Assembly: GCA_030710605.1 (NCBI GenBank)
Contig: CP092886.1
Coordinates: 165,012,573-165,076,572 of the forward strand
Direction: 5' to 3'
Source of the DNA: Cordylochernes scorpioides
Taxonomy: Eukaryota > Arthropoda > Arachnida > Pseudoscorpiones > Chernetidae
Length of the DNA stretch: 64,000 bases
The stretch's first letter is position 1. Every line of letters starts with the position of its first letter. Position numbers and translations under genes: made by a program. Of the stretch, positions 20,426 to 31,900 are shown in pieces. The notes beneath the pieces were generated by a model. The model did not search any database. It was not told the origin of the DNA and worked only from the letters and a program-made list of their open reading frames with translations.

Positions 20426-21829
20426 TAACAAAAAAATCGACGCACCAAGAAGCAGTTGTCCGATTTATATGAAAATACGTATACAAAGAGGTTTCGACCA
20501 ATCATGCAAATGATTGGAATTTGGTAGCCGATTTATGCAAAGCAAGAGCTCCAGCGCATCTGAACTGCGCATCCAGCACGAACATTCTAGACTCAATATT
20601 CGGCGCGGCACGAGCTGATTATCAGAATTTCTGTTTAATATTTTAGCAGTACGCTTATTTCTACTGTATCAATGCCTCGCCGAAAGATTCGTGCTCGTTA
20701 CGAACATATGTCAGAGTTTGAAACTGGTCGTGCCATTGGATTGAAAGAGGCTGGTTGGTCTAATCGACTAATCGCGCGACATCTGTGTCGAAGTGATGCG
20801 GCTATTAGGCGATGTTGGCAAAAGTGGGCCAACAACGGAAGATGCAACGTCAGGACGGCAGCGGTCGACCAAGGGCAACAACAGAACGGGAAGACAGAGC
20901 AATTGTCAGAATGGCTGTCGCAGCACCGGAATCCACGTTATCTACCATCCAACGTGTGACCGGCACACAAGTGTCCAAAATGACCATCAACAGGCGACTG
21001 AGAGAGCGGAATCTAAGAGCTCGCCGACCGTTACGATGCCTACCCCTCACACCCGTGCACCGACAAGTCCGACTACAGTGGTGTCGGGAGCGATCAACTT
21101 GGAACTGCGCAGACTGGGGACGTATAGTCTTTAGTGACGAGTCCCGTTTCTTACTGTGTCCTGACGACCGTCGCAAACGTGTCTGGAGACATCCTGGGCA
21201 GCGTGTGGATCCTGGCCTTACTGTCGAGCACTACACAGGTCCACAACAGGGCGTTATGGTCTGGGGTGCCATTTCATTTGATAGCAGGACCCCATTGGTA
21301 GTCATTCCTGGCACCCTGACAGCACAACGGTACGTAGATGATATTCTACGGCCTGTTTTGTTGCCGTTCCTCTCACATCACCCCGGGCTTACTTTTCAAC
21401 AAGATAATGCCCGGCCAAACACGGCACGTGTTACTATGGATTGTCTTCAATCTTGCCGAACTCTTCCGTGGCCAGCAAGGTCGCCTGATCTCTCGCCCAT
21501 AGAGGACATCTGGGACGTGATGGGAAGGCGATTGCAACCATCCAGGAATGTTGACTATTTAGCCCGACAGTTGGAGACAATTTGGCAAGAAATCCCGCAG
21601 CACACCATCCGGAATCTTTATTAGTCCATGACACGCCGGCAGCCTGCATCCAGGCCAGTGGGGGTCCAACGACATATTGACATTCTCAATTTGTGACGAT
21701 CAAACTCTGAAATAAAACAATTAATTGTTTTGAAATTTTAATCGTTTTTTCCCCTATACATGCTCTTTACATACACCAATATTTGTCCTAATCTGACAAC
21801 TCCTTCTTGGTGCGTCGATTTTTTTGTTA
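20426..21829 (+). mobile_element. Tc1-family transposon, full-length, inactive
   Basis: The element is 1,404 bp. TIRs of about 40 bp (20426-20465 and 21790-21829) start TAACAAAAAAATCGACGCAC and differ at two positions. TA target duplications sit at 20424-20425 and 21830-21831. The interior holds one transposase gene with several disabling changes. Confidence 0.95.
20672..21680 (+). pseudogene. Tc1 transposase (DD34E), broken
   Basis: A Tc1 transposase binds the TIRs through paired helix-turn-helix domains and cuts and pastes the element through a DDE active site. The N-terminal helix-turn-helix region is in one frame from the ATG at 20672 (MPRRKIRARYEHMSEF...). Near 20840 a one-base deletion shifts the frame, and the frame containing 20812 continues. 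The catalytic segments are all present: VFSDESRF (first D), FQQDNARPNTA (second D) and SPIEDIWD (E), giving DD34E. A TAG at 21622-21624 replaces an expected glutamine codon after IRNLY. A second small indel lies near 21640, and the normal C-terminus resumes to a TGA at 21678-21680. It cannot make active protein without readthrough and frameshifting. Confidence 0.95.
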
Positions 21830-21925
21830 TACAGTGTATATAGTGTTCCTAAGTTTTATTTATTTATATTTTAATAAATAGTGGGCCGTTAAAAATTTTA
21901 TATTTATAAAGTATATTCAAGTATG

Positions 21926-22042
21926 AAAATTCGAAACTATTATATATGCGTATGATTCTTTTGAAAATTAAACAATTTCTACTGCCCTTACTGCAATGGA
22001 AAAAAAGTAAAAATAACAGATGGCGCGCTAATGCATCATAAT
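21926..22042. mobile_element. foldback family B, collapsed copy
   Basis: One arm (AAAATTCGAAACTATTATAT to CTGCCCTTACTGCAATGG) is joined directly to the terminal motif AACAGATGGCGCGCTAATGC, so the centre has been deleted. Confidence 0.7.
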
Positions 22043-22800
22043 ATATTTAAATATATTAAAAATCCTTTTAGAGATATTATATATATAAAGAGAAAATGGA
22101 TTCTATCTATTAAATATTTCTCTTATAAGCTTATTAAATATAGAACTCGACAAAAAGAGCGCTCTCAGTGTACATCGATATCCTACTTAGAAAGTTTGTA
22201 TTATCCCACGCTGTCAAACTCTATCAAAAATTCTCTGGAAAATGGTTAGGCTCTCTAAATAATGGCTGGCTGTATAATGGCTGGATTAAGTGAGGCTAAC
22301 ATGAGTAAGTAAGGTCCATTATACATAAATGGAACCAGTGGTTGCTCCCATTTAACAGTTTATGATCCCATTTGTGATCTTCCTCATCTAAAATTTGTAA
22401 TAAAAAAATTGACTGGCAATGTGTTTATTTTTAATAATATCATTAAATAATATATATATATATATAAACAGTAGCAATGCGTTTCTTTATTCGTTAAAGT
22501 GCAAATATTCGGATCTTTATAATCCTTCCATAGGCATAGCTTTAGATTGAGAGAAGGAGTATCAAAAAAAAATTGCCGATATTCAAAAAGATAAAAATTG
22601 TTAAACGCTTAGTTGATAATTATTCCATAGCGCAAGTCATCAATAAAACTTATCTGTGCTAACATAAAAGGCTTTTCAATTGTAATTTATTGCATTAATG
22701 GACATCTACATGGGGCTCGCGCATAAAGTTGTAAGCTTTCACAAACTTATGCTAATTAATTGCGCATAAACCATTTCTCTCTGTAGGTAGGAAATAATGG
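22043..22800. other. unassigned spacer with one foldback fragment
   Basis: ATGCGTTTCTTTATTCGT at about 22478-22495 matches an arm of the hairpin at 46974-47087. Otherwise nothing was recognised. Confidence 0.5.
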
Positions 22801-22806
22801 CGACTT

Positions 22807-23262
22807 GTGCAAGTTCGCAGCCGATCATTCTACCTGGGTACACCTGCCAGTCAATCCCCCACCACTCTATTCTTTAGACCAAGTTTGAATCCTTCGAGGT
22901 ACAAAGGTTTTCTTGCACGACGTTCAGAATTGTCAACTTACCCATCTCTCATCGTCCACGTTAGCTCTAGAGGAATGTCCAAACAACGCAGCCGTCAAGT
23001 AAACGAGTTGTCGGCGGCGTCTCTTCGTCAGAATTCCCCGCAGGTCGATATATGGATAATGATTATCATCCCCATCAATTCAACCAACTCGCCGTTGAGA
23101 TCCCAAACAATATCATTCCTAATATCTTCTTATATCGGAATAGAACCGACTCTATTATCCAATCCCGGGAATTTACAAACAAATGTTGTTGTTTCCAGCA
23201 GCACAACAATTGCGTTGCGCGGCCTAGTGGAAGAACATCGCGGTAAACGAGATCCCTTGTGA
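22807..23262 (+). CDS. unassigned open frame in GC-richer block
   Basis: The frame is 151 codons with no family motif that I recognise. The block is richer in GC than its surroundings, and overlapping frames are also open on both strands (23052-23246 plus, 23075-23410 minus), which weakens the case. There is no initiation context or splice evidence beyond chance. It may be a degraded gene or transposon fragment. Confidence 0.15.
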   Translation: MQVRSRSFYLGTPASQSPTTLFFRPSLNPSRYKGFLARRSELSTYPSLIVHVSSRGMSKQRSRQVNELSAASLRQNSPQVDIWIMIIIPINSTNSPLRSQTISFLISSYIGIEPTLLSNPGNLQTNVVVSSSTTIALRGLVEEHRGKRDPL

Positions 23263-23690
23263 GGCTGCCTAGCGAACAATTGCTTTCCGACTTTGTCTTA
23301 AGACGTTGAAAAGTTGAGCTTAGAAAAACAAACATTACTCTATTATCATAACCAAATTGGGCATATTTATATTCTCGATATGCTATTATTTTTGGATTAT
23401 AGATGCACATCCAATTTATATGTCATTGAAGAGAATATAATAGACTTTAATCGCATTCCATTTCCCTTCACAATTATAAAACGACCATCTACATGAAATA
23501 CCGCGGTAAATCTTGGTTTGCGCGCATAATCTGTCCCAAATACGTGATCCTAATCTAAACCGCTCGTAGTGCAAAAGATAATCTCCCATTTTCAAATAAA
23601 TAAAGCTCAAACAATTTTTCCATAATTCATATTTATTCGCATATAATTATTTATTTGATGTTTAGATAATCTCGCGATTATTTTTTAACT
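23263..23690. other. unassigned spacer
   Basis: No gene or repeat was recognised. Confidence 0.45.
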
Positions 23691-23695
23691 TTATA

Positions 23696-23835
23696 CAATT
23701 ATTTATAGTTCTTAAAATTAAAGATACTTCGGCCAATTCGGTAATTCTTTTTTTTTAAAGATTTACTGGCCGAAGTATCTTTAATTTTAAGAACTATGAA
23801 ATACGGCCAGGCAACCTCTATCTTTACGACAATTA
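23696..23835. mobile_element. foldback family F copy
   Basis: TAGTTCTTAAAATTAAAGAT and ATCTTTAATTTTAAGAACTA are exact inverse arms around a T-rich loop, with GATACTTCGGCC / GGCCGAAGTATC extending them. The right end carries GCAACCTCTATCTTTACG. Confidence 0.8.
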
Positions 23836-24240
23836 TTTATATTGATAAAAAATATTTATATTGATTAAGTAATTATAACTAACTTCCCTTAACGATTTTA
23901 AAATAAATTATAGATGACTTATTTTTCGGGTCTTGTCCTTTCTCAACCTGTAGTGCTTGGAGCATAAGAAATCGCCAACTACCCGTGGATTCTGTAGTTA
24001 AAATCCACGGGTAGTTGACGACTTCTGTACACTCCAGGAACCTGGAGTATCTAAATAAATTGTTAGAATCTATGAGGTATTAAAATTGGTAAATAGGATT
24101 TTGAAGCTCCTGACCTAGCTACCCCTCGTGTCCCAGTTAATAGGATTCTATCCATCGCATGTTTATCTGTATCTTACACCATATAGAAACATGTAATATA
24201 TATAACCCTTTTGAAAATAGAGCAATCCATAAATAAATAT
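23836..24240. other. spacer with a short inverted repeat
   Basis: AACTACCCGTGGATTCTG and AAATCCACGGGTAGTTGACG (about 23973-24018) form a short hairpin. Otherwise nothing was assigned. Confidence 0.5.
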
Positions 24241-24397
24241 TTAATTAAAAAGGCATATATTGGATCAGAATATCATTTATTTTACTAATATTTCAGTTGG
24301 GTGATTGCCATACCTTGTTAAAGGTTGGCGTTTAGCCAACTGAAATATTGGTAAAATAAATGATATTTTGATCCAATATATACCTTTTTAATTAAAA
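24241..24397. mobile_element. foldback family D copy
   Basis: TTAATTAAAAAGGCATATAT at the left mirrors the right end ATATATACCTTTTTAATTAA. The inner arms ATATCATTTATTTTACTAAT and TATTGGTAAAATAAATGATA also pair. GAGCAATCCAT lies just outside, as at 10240 and 49091. Confidence 0.8.
24311..24353 (+). ncRNA. hammerhead-type module, family D
   Basis: TACC/GGTA stem I, core TTGTTAA (A6 mutated to T), stem II GTTGGC/GCCAAC, then GAAATATT. Inactive if A6 is required. Confidence 0.35.
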
Positions 24398-25354
24398 ATA
24401 TATAACCTAGTATTCTAAACCTTTGTAGATAGTTTGAGTAAGGCGTGTCGTGTAGAGTTTGCATAAAGAGAATGGTGCACGCGGGGGAAATAAATTATTG
24501 TTGCCCCTCCCGATTTCCCTTGGTTTAAGGAATCCATCACAGAGGCGCTACCTGGACCATAAACTCGATATACGATAGGATCCATAAGGATTATTGTAAA
24601 ACAACAAGTTCCATGAACTCGGACCGATCAGTTCATGTTAATATTGTGCGGAATTTCTAGGAAGATATCATTGTATTTGCTATACAATTGCCTCTCTCTC
24701 TTTTAATACTGATTTCTTGTGGCCTTTGTGATTTCGAGCGCGGAAAAAAATAATGAGCATCGATATTAGTAGTAATAATAGTTATAATAATCATTTTTAT
24801 ATCTTTCAACACTATTCATCATTTATAACTTCAAAATATTCAAATTGTTATTGATATAATTTGCATAAGCTTTGAATATCCTATAGGTGTATGTTAATCT
24901 ACAACTACCGACATGTAAAATTTCTCAATTATTTATTCAGTAGGTTTGTGATGGAGAAGAGTAACAAACACATAGATTTATAATTTTAATTATATTTATT
25001 TGAGAATTTAGATGTAAGCAGTTAGAGGTTAGAAGATACTGGAAATTAATTGAGGTATTAAATCAATTTGCGAAATCTATTTCTTCTTTGAAACAATCCC
25101 AATGCTCTCGAAGTAAAGAAAGAGAGCCCTCCTCATTATATCGGCAAAACGCTAAGTACATTTTGGCGGGAGATAATCACTGGATTATTGGATACTCTGT
25201 TACTCTCTCTCTCTCTCGACACACCGCGCTGAGGGGGGAAGTCTCATATGCATCACTCCACCACTAAATTACACCACATCTCCTATAGCTAGTTCTGTGG
25301 GCTATAATGGCAGGGATGGAAATACGATAATAAATATCGTTAATTATTAGGCAA
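24398..25354. other. unassigned spacer
   Basis: Contains a CT microsatellite at about 25203-25216. No gene was seen. The last bases (ATTATTAGGCAA) are the left half of the Helitron target site. Confidence 0.5.
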
Positions 25355-25382
25355 CTAGTAGAAAAGCCCGTCCAAGGACGGG
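25355..25382 (-). other. Helitron 3' terminus: hairpin and CTAG
   Basis: A perfect 7-bp stem (25367-25373 with 25376-25382) with a 2-base loop lies eight bases from CTAG at 25355-25358. The hairpin acts as the transposition terminator in Helitrons. Confidence 0.85.
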
Positions 25383-25394
25383 ATCGGCTAGAGC

Positions 25395-25803
25395 AGGTGG
25401 ATTGAGAGGTTTGAATCGGTTCAAGTTCGACTTTTCCTTTGGAACAGCATTTATGAAAAGTTTTACTGTATGTCGTTTGTTCCAATTCGAAATACTTTGC
25501 TCTACATTTTGGGCAAACTTGATCAAGTTGGCCACAAAAGTGCAGGGGAATTTGATCTTCCTCGAAACATGTCCCTGTTGCAAAGGTAGATTATCTCCCT
25601 GTCGAATTCTTTGCATCCTCAGCCTACTGTTTTCCCTTTAAAGGGCTCTTTGATTTTCGCTCATATTCATTCGGTATTGCCGTTGTTGTTCATTATGCCG
25701 TTCTCTTACGGGTGAATTTAAACGTCTTTGTCGCTGCTGTTCAATACGACGTTGCTTTGCTTCGATGGCCTCAACAATAGAAAGGGCTCTTTTAGGAGAC
25801 ATT
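25395..25803 (-). pseudogene. degraded N-terminal part of Helitron protein
   Basis: The full protein would be a Rep-helicase for rolling-circle transposition. From the ATG at 25803 the sequence reads MSPKRALSIVEAIEAKQRR. A one-base frameshift near 25741 leads to an Arg/Gln-rich part (RQYRMNMSENQRAL), then a stop at 25640-25638. In another frame lies the segment CGQLDQVCPKC...YFELE...FHKCCSKGKVELEP, a C-x2-C and CC-x2-GKV pattern I know from the region just before the Helitron N-terminal domain. Coding stops there, next to the 3' hairpin, so the Rep and helicase parts were deleted. At least two frameshifts are needed to read it. Confidence 0.65.
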
Positions 25804-25907
25804 GTTTATAAAAATAAAATATCAAGCTAAATTAAAAAATAAAATTATTTAAAAAATATTATTCCTCAAATATTCATCGAATAAATTGCCGACGTCACGT
25901 CACACGC

Positions 25908-25964
25908 CACGTCACACAGAATGGACCAATCCTATTCGGCTTCAACGAAAAGACGCTTTATTAT
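25908..25964 (-). repeat. 57-bp direct repeat, inner copy
   Basis: It differs from 35065-35121 at one base (A for C at about 25950). Both read CACGTCACACAGAATGGACC, then on through TTCGGCTTCAACGAA to GACGCTTTATTAT. On the minus strand it is the Helitron subterminal sequence (ATAATAAAGCGTC) with a TATA-like start, so it may hold the element's promoter. Confidence 0.9.
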
Positions 25965-28900
25965 CCCTTGCTCAGTCCCATCTCATCCCGTGCTCAGTCC
26001 CATCTCATCCCGTGGTCAGTCCCATCTCATCCCGCTGTCAGTCCCATCTCATCCCGTGCTCAGTCCCATCTCATCCCGTGGTCAGGCCCTTCTCATCCCG
26101 TGTTCAGTCCCATCTCATCCCGTGATCATTCCCATCTCATCCCGTGATCATTCCCATCTCATCCCGTGCTCAGTCCCATCTCATCCCGTGCTCAGTCCCA
26201 TCTCATCCCGTGCTCAGTCCCATCTCATCCCGCTGTCAGTCCCATCTCATCCCGTGCTCAGTCCCATCTCATCCTGTGCTCAGTCCCATCTCATCCCGTG
26301 TTCAGTTCCATCTCATCCCGTGATCATTCCCATCTCATCCCGTGATCATTCCCATTTCATCCCGTGCTCAGTCCCATCTCATCCCGTGGTCAGTTTCATC
26401 TCATCCCGTGCTCAGTCCCATCTCATCCCGTGGTCAGTTTCATCTCATCCCGTGGTCAGTTTCATCTCATCCCGTGGTCAGTCCCATCTCATCCCTTGCT
26501 CAGTCATCTCATCCCGTGCTCAGTTCCATCTCATCCCGTGGTCAGTCCCATCTCATCCCGTGGTCAGTTTCATCTCATCCCGTGCTCAGTCCCATCTCAT
26601 CCCGCTGTCAGTCCCATCTCATCCCGTGGTCAGTCCCATCTCATCCCGCTGTCAGTCCCATCTCATCCCGTGCTCAGTCCCATCTCATCCCGTGCTCAGT
26701 CCCATCTCATCCCGTGCTCAGTCCCAACTCACCCCGTGATCATTCCCATCTCATCCCGTGATCATTCCCATCTCATCCCGTGCTCAGTCCCATCTCATCC
26801 CGTGCTCAGTCCCATCCCATCCCGTGCTCAGTCCCATCTCATCCCGTGCTCAGTCCCATCTCATCCCGTGGTCAGTCCCATCTCATCCCGCTGTCAGTCC
26901 CATCTCATCCCGTGCTCAGTCCCATCTCATCCCGTGTTCAGTTCCATCTCATCCCGTGATCATTCCCATCTCATCCCGTGATCATTCCCATCTCATCCCG
27001 TGCTCAGTCCCATCTCATCCCGTGGTCAGTTTCATCTCATCCCGTGCTCAGTCCCATCTCATCCCGTGGTCAGTTTCATCTCATCCCGTGGTCAGTTTCA
27101 TCTCATCCCGTGGTCAGTCCCATCTCATCCCTTGCTCAGTCCCATCTCATCCCGTGCTCAGTTCCATCTCATCCCGTGGTCAGTCCCATCTCATCCCGCT
27201 GTCAGTCCCATCTCATCCCGCTTTCAGTCCCATCTCATCCCGTGCTCAGTCCCATCTCATCCCGTGCTCAGTCCCATCTCATCCCGTGTTCAGTCCCATC
27301 TCATCCCGTGATCATTCCCATCTCATCCCGTGATCATTTCCATCTCATCCCGTGCTCAGTCCCATCTCATCCCGTGCTCAGTCCCATCTCATCCCATGCT
27401 CAGTCCCATCTCAACCCGTGGTCAGTCCCATCTCATCCCGTGGTCAGTACCATCTCATCCCGTGGTCAGTCCCATCTCATCCCGTGCTCAGTCCCATCTC
27501 ATCCCGTGGTCAGGCCCTTCTCATCCCGTGTTCAGTCCCATCTCATCCCGTGATCATTCCCATCTCATCCCGTGCTCAGTCCCATCTCATCCCGTGGTCA
27601 GTTTCATCTCATCCCGCTGTCAGTCCCATCTCATCCCGTGCTCAGTCCCATCTCATCCCGTGGTCAGGCCCTTCTCATCCCGTGTTCAGTCCCATCTCAT
27701 CCCGTGATCATTCCCATCTCATCCCGTGATCATTCCCATCTCATCCCGTGATCATTCCCATCTCATCCCGTGCTCAGTCCCATCTCATCCCGTGGTCAGT
27801 TTCATCTCATCCCGTGCTCAGTCCCATCTCATCCCGTGGTCAGTTTCATCTCATCCCGTGGTCAGGCCCTTCTCATCCCGTGTTCAGTCCCATCTCATCC
27901 CGTGATCATTCCCATCTCATCCCGTGATCAGGCCCTTCTCATCCCGTGGTCAGTTTCATCTCATCCCGTGCTCAGTCCAATCTCATCTCGCTGTCAGTCC
28001 CATCTCATCCCGTGGTCAGTCCCATCTCATCCCGCTGTCAGTCCCATCTCATCCCGTGCTCAGTCCCATCTCATCCCGTGCTCAGTCCCATCTCATCCCG
28101 TGCTCAGTCCCAACTCACCCCGTGATCATTCCCATCTCATCCCGTGATCATTCCCATCTCATCCCGTGCTCAGTCCCATATCATCCCGTGCTCAGTCCCA
28201 TCCCATCCCGTGCTCAGTCCCATCTCATCCCGTGCTCAGTCCCATCTCATCCCGTGGTCAGTCCCATCTCATCCCGCTGTCAGTCCCATCTCATCCCGTG
28301 CTCAGTCCCATCTCATCCCGTGTTCAGTTCCATCTCATCCCGTGATCATTCCCATCTCATCCCGTGATCATTCCCATCTCATCCCGTGCTCAGTCCCATC
28401 TCATCCCGTGGTCAGGTTCATCTCATCCCGTGATCATTCCCATCTCATCCCGTGGTCAGTCCCATCTCATCCCGTGATCATTCCCATCGCATCCCGTGAT
28501 CATTCCCATCTCATCCCGTGCTCAGTCCCATCTCATCCCATGCTCAGTCCCATCTCAACCCGTGGTCAGTCCCATCTCATCCCGTGGTCAGTACCATCTC
28601 ATCCCGTGGTCAGTCCCATCTCATTCCGTGCTCAGTACCATCTCATCCCGTGGTCAGTCCCATCTCATTCCGTGCTCAGTCCCATCCCATCCCGTGCTCA
28701 GCCCCATCTCATCCCGTGCTCAGTCCCATCTCATCCCGCTGTCAGTCCCATCTCATCCCATGCTCAGTCCCATCTCATCCCTTGCTCAGTCCCATCTCAT
28801 CCCGTGCTCAGTCCCATCTCATCCCGTGGTCAGTCCCATCTCATTCCGTGCTCAGTCCCATCCCATCCCGTGCTCAGCCCCATCTCATCCCGTGCTCAGT

Positions 28901-31900
28901 CCCATCTCATCCCGCTGTCAGTCCCATCTCATCTGTGCTCAGTCCCATCTCATCCCTTGCTCAGTCCCATCTCATCCCGTGCTCAGTCCCATCTCATCCC
29001 GTGTTCAGTTCCATCTCATCCCGTGATCATTCCCATCTCATCCCGTGATCATTCCCATTTCATCCCGTGCTCAGTCCCATCTCATCCCGTGGTCAGTTTC
29101 ATCTCATCCCGTGCTCAGTCCCATCTCATCCCGTGGTCAGTTTCATCTCATCCCGTGGTCAGTTTCATCTCATCCCGTGGTCAGTCCCATCTCATCCCTT
29201 GCTCAGTCATCTCATCCCGTGCTCAGTTCCATCTCATCCCGTGGTCAGTCCCATCTCATCCCGTGGTCAGTTTCATCTCATCCCGTGCTCAGTCCCATCT
29301 CATCCCGCTGTCAGTCCCATCTCATCCCGTGGTCAGTCCCATCTCATCCCGCTGTCAGTCCCATCTCATCCCGTGCTCAGTCCCATCTCATCCCGTGCTC
29401 AGTCCCATCTCATCCCGTGCTCAGTCCCAACTCACCCCGTGATCATTCCCATCTCATCCCGTGATCATTCCCATCTCATCCCGTGCTCAGTCCCATCTCA
29501 TCCCGTGCTCAGTCCCATCCCATCCCGTGCTCAGTCCCATCTCATCCCGTGCTCAGTCCCATCTCATCCCGTGGTCAGTCCCATCTCATCCCGCTGTCAG
29601 TCCCATCTCATCCCGTGCTCAGTCCCATCTCATCCCGTGTTCAGTTCCATCTCATCCCGTGATCATTCCCATCTCATCCCGTGATCATTCCCATCTCATC
29701 CCGTGCTCAGTCCCATCTCATCCCGTGGTCAGTTTCATCTCATCCCGTGCTCAGTCCCATCTCATCCCGTGGTCAGTTTCATCTCATCCCGTGGTCAGTT
29801 TCATCTCATCCCGTGGTCAGTCCCATCTCATCCCTTGCTCAGTCCCATCTCATCCCGTGCTCAGTTCCATCTCATCCCGTGGTCAGTCCCATCTCATCCC
29901 GCTGTCAGTCCCATCTCATCCCGCTTTCAGTCCCATCTCATCCCGTGCTCAGTCCCATCTCATCCCGTGCTCAGTCCCATCTCATCCCGTGTTCAGTCCC
30001 ATCTCATCCCGTGATCATTCCCATCTCATCCCGTGATCATTTCCATCTCATCCCGTGCTCAGTCCCATCTCATCCCGTGCTCAGTCCCATCTCATCCCAT
30101 GCTCAGTCCCATCTCAACCCGTGGTCAGTCCCATCTCATCCCGTGGTCAGTACCATTTCATCCCGTGGTCAGTCCCATCTCATCCCGTGCTCAGTCCCAT
30201 CTCATCCCGTGGTCAGGCCCTTCTCATCCCGTGTTCAGTCCCATCTCATCCCGTGATCATTCCCATCTCATCCCGTGCTCAGTCCCATCTCATCCCGTGG
30301 TCAGGCCCTTCTCATCCCGTGTTCAGTCCCATCTCATCCCGTGATCATTCCCATCTCATCCCGTGATCATTCCCATCTCATCCCGTGATCATTCCCATCT
30401 CATCCCGTGCTCAGTCCCATCTCATCCCGTGGTCAGTTTCATCTCATCCCGTGCTCAGTCCCATCTCATCCCGTGGTCAGTTTCATCTCATCCCGTGGTC
30501 AGGCCCTTCTCATCCCGTGTTCAGTCCCATCTCATCCCGTGATCATTCCCATCTCATCCCGTGATCAGGCCCTTCTCATCCCGTGGTCAGTTTCATCTCA
30601 TCCCGTGCTCAGTCCAATCTCATCTCGCTGTCAGTCCCATCTCATCCCGTGGTCAGTCCCATCTCATCCCGCTGTCAGTCCCATCTCATCCCGTGCTCAG
30701 TCCCATCTCATCCCGTGCTCAGTCCCATCTCCTCCCGTGCTCAGTCCCAACTCACCCCGTGATCATTCCCATCTCATCCCGTGATCATTCCCATCTCATC
30801 CCGTGCTCAGTCCCATATCATCCCGTGCTCAGTCCCATCCCATCCCGTGCTCAGTCCCATCTCATCCCGTGCTCAGTCCCATCTCATCCCGTGGTCAGTC
30901 CCATCTCATCCCGCTGTCAGTCCCATCTCATCCCGTGCTCAGTCCCATCTCATCCCGTGTTCAGTTCCATCTCATCCCGTGATCATTCCCATCTCATCCC
31001 GTGATCATTCCCATCTCATCCCGTGCTCAGTCCCATCTCATCCCGTGGTCAGTTTCATCTCATCCCGTGCTCAGTCCCATCTCATCCCGTGGTCAGGTTC
31101 ATCTCATCCCGTGATCATTCCCATCTCATCCCGTGGTCAGTCCCATCTCATCCCGTGATCATTCCCATCGCATCCCGTGATCATTCCCATCTCATCCCGT
31201 GCTCAGTCCCATCTCATCCCATGCTCAGTCCCATCTCAACCCGTGGTCAGTCCCATCTCATCCCGTGGTCACCATCTCATCCCGTGGTCAGTCCCATCTC
31301 ATTCCGTGCTCAGTCCCATCCCATCCCGTGCTCAGCCCCATCTCATCCCGTGCTCAGTCCCATCTCATCCCGCTGTAAGTCCCATCTCATCCCATGCTCA
31401 GTCCCATCTCATCCCTTGCTCAGTCCCATCTCATCCCGTGGTCAGTCCCATCTCATCCCGTGGTCAGTCCCATCTCATTCCGTGCTCAGTCCCATCCCAT
31501 CCCGTGCTCAGCCCCATCTCATCCCGTGCTCAGTCCCATCTCATCCCGCTGTCAGTCCCATCTCATCTGTGCTCAGTCCCATCTCATCCCTTGCTCAGTC
31601 CCATCTCATCCCGTGCTCAGTCCCATCTCATCCCGTGATCATTCCCATCTCAACCCGTGATCATTCACATCTCATCCCGTGCTCAGTCCCATCTCATCCC
31701 GTGCTCAGTCCCATCTCATCCCGTGCTCAGTCCCATCTCATCCCGTGGTCAGTCCCATCTCATCCCGCTGTCAGTCCCATCTCATCCCGTGCTCAGTCCC
31801 ATCTCAACCCGTGATCATTCCCATCTCATCCCGTCCTCAGTCCCATCTCATCCCGTGCTTAGTCCCATCTCATCCCGTGATCATTCCCATCTCATCCCGT

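Noticed and set aside
20850-21176. Minus-strand and alternative frames inside the Tc1 element
   Set aside because: They overlap the DDE transposase and have no family features of their own.
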